A DNA stretch of 14,400 bases, taken from JAGUYA01 sp043802425 (lineage in GTDB: Bacteria > Omnitrophota > Gorgyraeia > Gygaellales > Profunditerraquicolaceae). Of the stretch, positions 14,140 through 14,400 are shown one piece after another. A program made the translations under genes and the position numbers. The stretch's first letter is position 1. The number at the start of each line of letters is the position of its first letter. The notes under the pieces were generated by a model. It searched no databases, had not been told where the DNA came from, and worked only from the letters and a program-made list of their open reading frames with translations. The stretch covers positions 1-14,400 of the forward strand of contig JAZDLA010000016.1 of assembly GCA_043802425.1 (NCBI GenBank), in the 5' to 3' direction.

Positions 14140-14400
14140 GTGGAATATCCTTCTCTTTCTATAATTATACCGACTCTCAATGCCGATAGGGTTATAGGGG
14201 ATTGCTTGAACAGCATATTACGTCAGGAGTATCCCAAAGAGAAGATGGAGGTTATCGTCAGCGATGGCGGTTCAACGGATGACACACTTAGTATTGTCCG
14301 CAGCTTAAGTGAGTCCATGAATATAAAATTAGTGGATAATAAACTGAAAACAGGCGAGGCCGGTAAGGCCCAGGGTTTAAAGCAGGCGAATAATGACATC
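14140..14400 (+). CDS. GT2 glycosyltransferase, N-terminal part (3' end outside window)
   Basis: A GTG directly after the SemiSWEET stop opens a frame that stays open to the window edge, giving 87 residues. The translation starts MEYPSLSIIIPTLNADRVIG, continues with LNSILRQEYPKEKMEVIVSD, then the nucleotide-binding DGGSTDDT near 48-55, and KTGEAGKAQGLKQANNDI at the edge. These are the first strand, the diphosphate-binding loop and the G-K-A-x-G segment of family 2 GT-A enzymes. No ribosome binding site is evident, so translation may depend on coupling to the gene before it. The acceptor-side half, including the DXD motif and any membrane helices, lies beyond the window, so subfamily and substrate are unknown. 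Confidence 0.87.
   Translation, partial: MEYPSLSIIIPTLNADRVIGDCLNSILRQEYPKEKMEVIVSDGGSTDDTLSIVRSLSESMNIKLVDNKLKTGEAGKAQGLKQANNDI

Overview
The window is a dense, unidirectional stretch of bacterial chromosome. Every gene I can support lies on the + strand, and most neighbours overlap or are separated by fewer than 25 bases; the longest non-coding gap is 42 bases (2601-2642). There are no tRNA or rRNA genes, insertion sequences, CRISPR arrays or convincing terminators. Housekeeping genes are joined to a polysaccharide or glycoconjugate-type cluster. The gene order, the moderate GC content and the style of the glycosyltransferase and radical SAM proteins suggest an uncultivated Gram-negative-like lineage such as Omnitrophota. 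That placement is inference from family resemblance only.

Region 1 (1-3209) is the widely conserved block obgE (3' end only), proB, proA, nadD: a ribosome-assembly GTPase, two steps of proline synthesis, and NAD synthesis. proA is split by a single-base frameshift at a run of nine A's (1844-1852). Region 2 (3206-9399) holds rpe, a phosphoglucomutase/phosphomannomutase, a plsC-like acyltransferase, ispH, the six-domain ribosomal protein S1 gene and tyrS. It covers pentose phosphate and sugar-phosphate metabolism, phospholipid and isoprenoid synthesis, and translation. Several junctions here (rpe/pgm, pgm/plsC, plsC/ispH) overlap by 11-19 bases.

Region 3 (9410-14400) holds a MOP-superfamily flippase, a DPG-synthase-like GT2 glycosyltransferase, a second GT2 with C-terminal membrane helices, a B12-binding-type radical SAM protein, a SemiSWEET sugar transporter and the start of a third GT2. 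Tight coupling suggests one transcription unit making, modifying and exporting a lipid-linked saccharide. The product cannot be read from sequence.

The most unusual signal is a pair of 53-base repeats, 11524-11576 and 12681-12733. They are 41/53 identical, have inverted terminal arms, and lie in the same reading phase inside two unrelated adjacent genes (the second GT2 and the radical SAM gene). Each adds about 18 residues (KGLSPQLANPKETKGVVP and KGLSTQIANAEEAQGALP) just before a predicted beta strand. This looks like a protein-coding palindromic repeat element, similar in concept to the Rickettsia palindromic elements or REP-type sequences, that inserts in frame and is tolerated in surface loops. 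Other points of note are the A9 frameshift in proA, a CX4CX2C cluster motif in the radical SAM protein, and a 44-base two-frame overlap between the first two glycosyltransferases.
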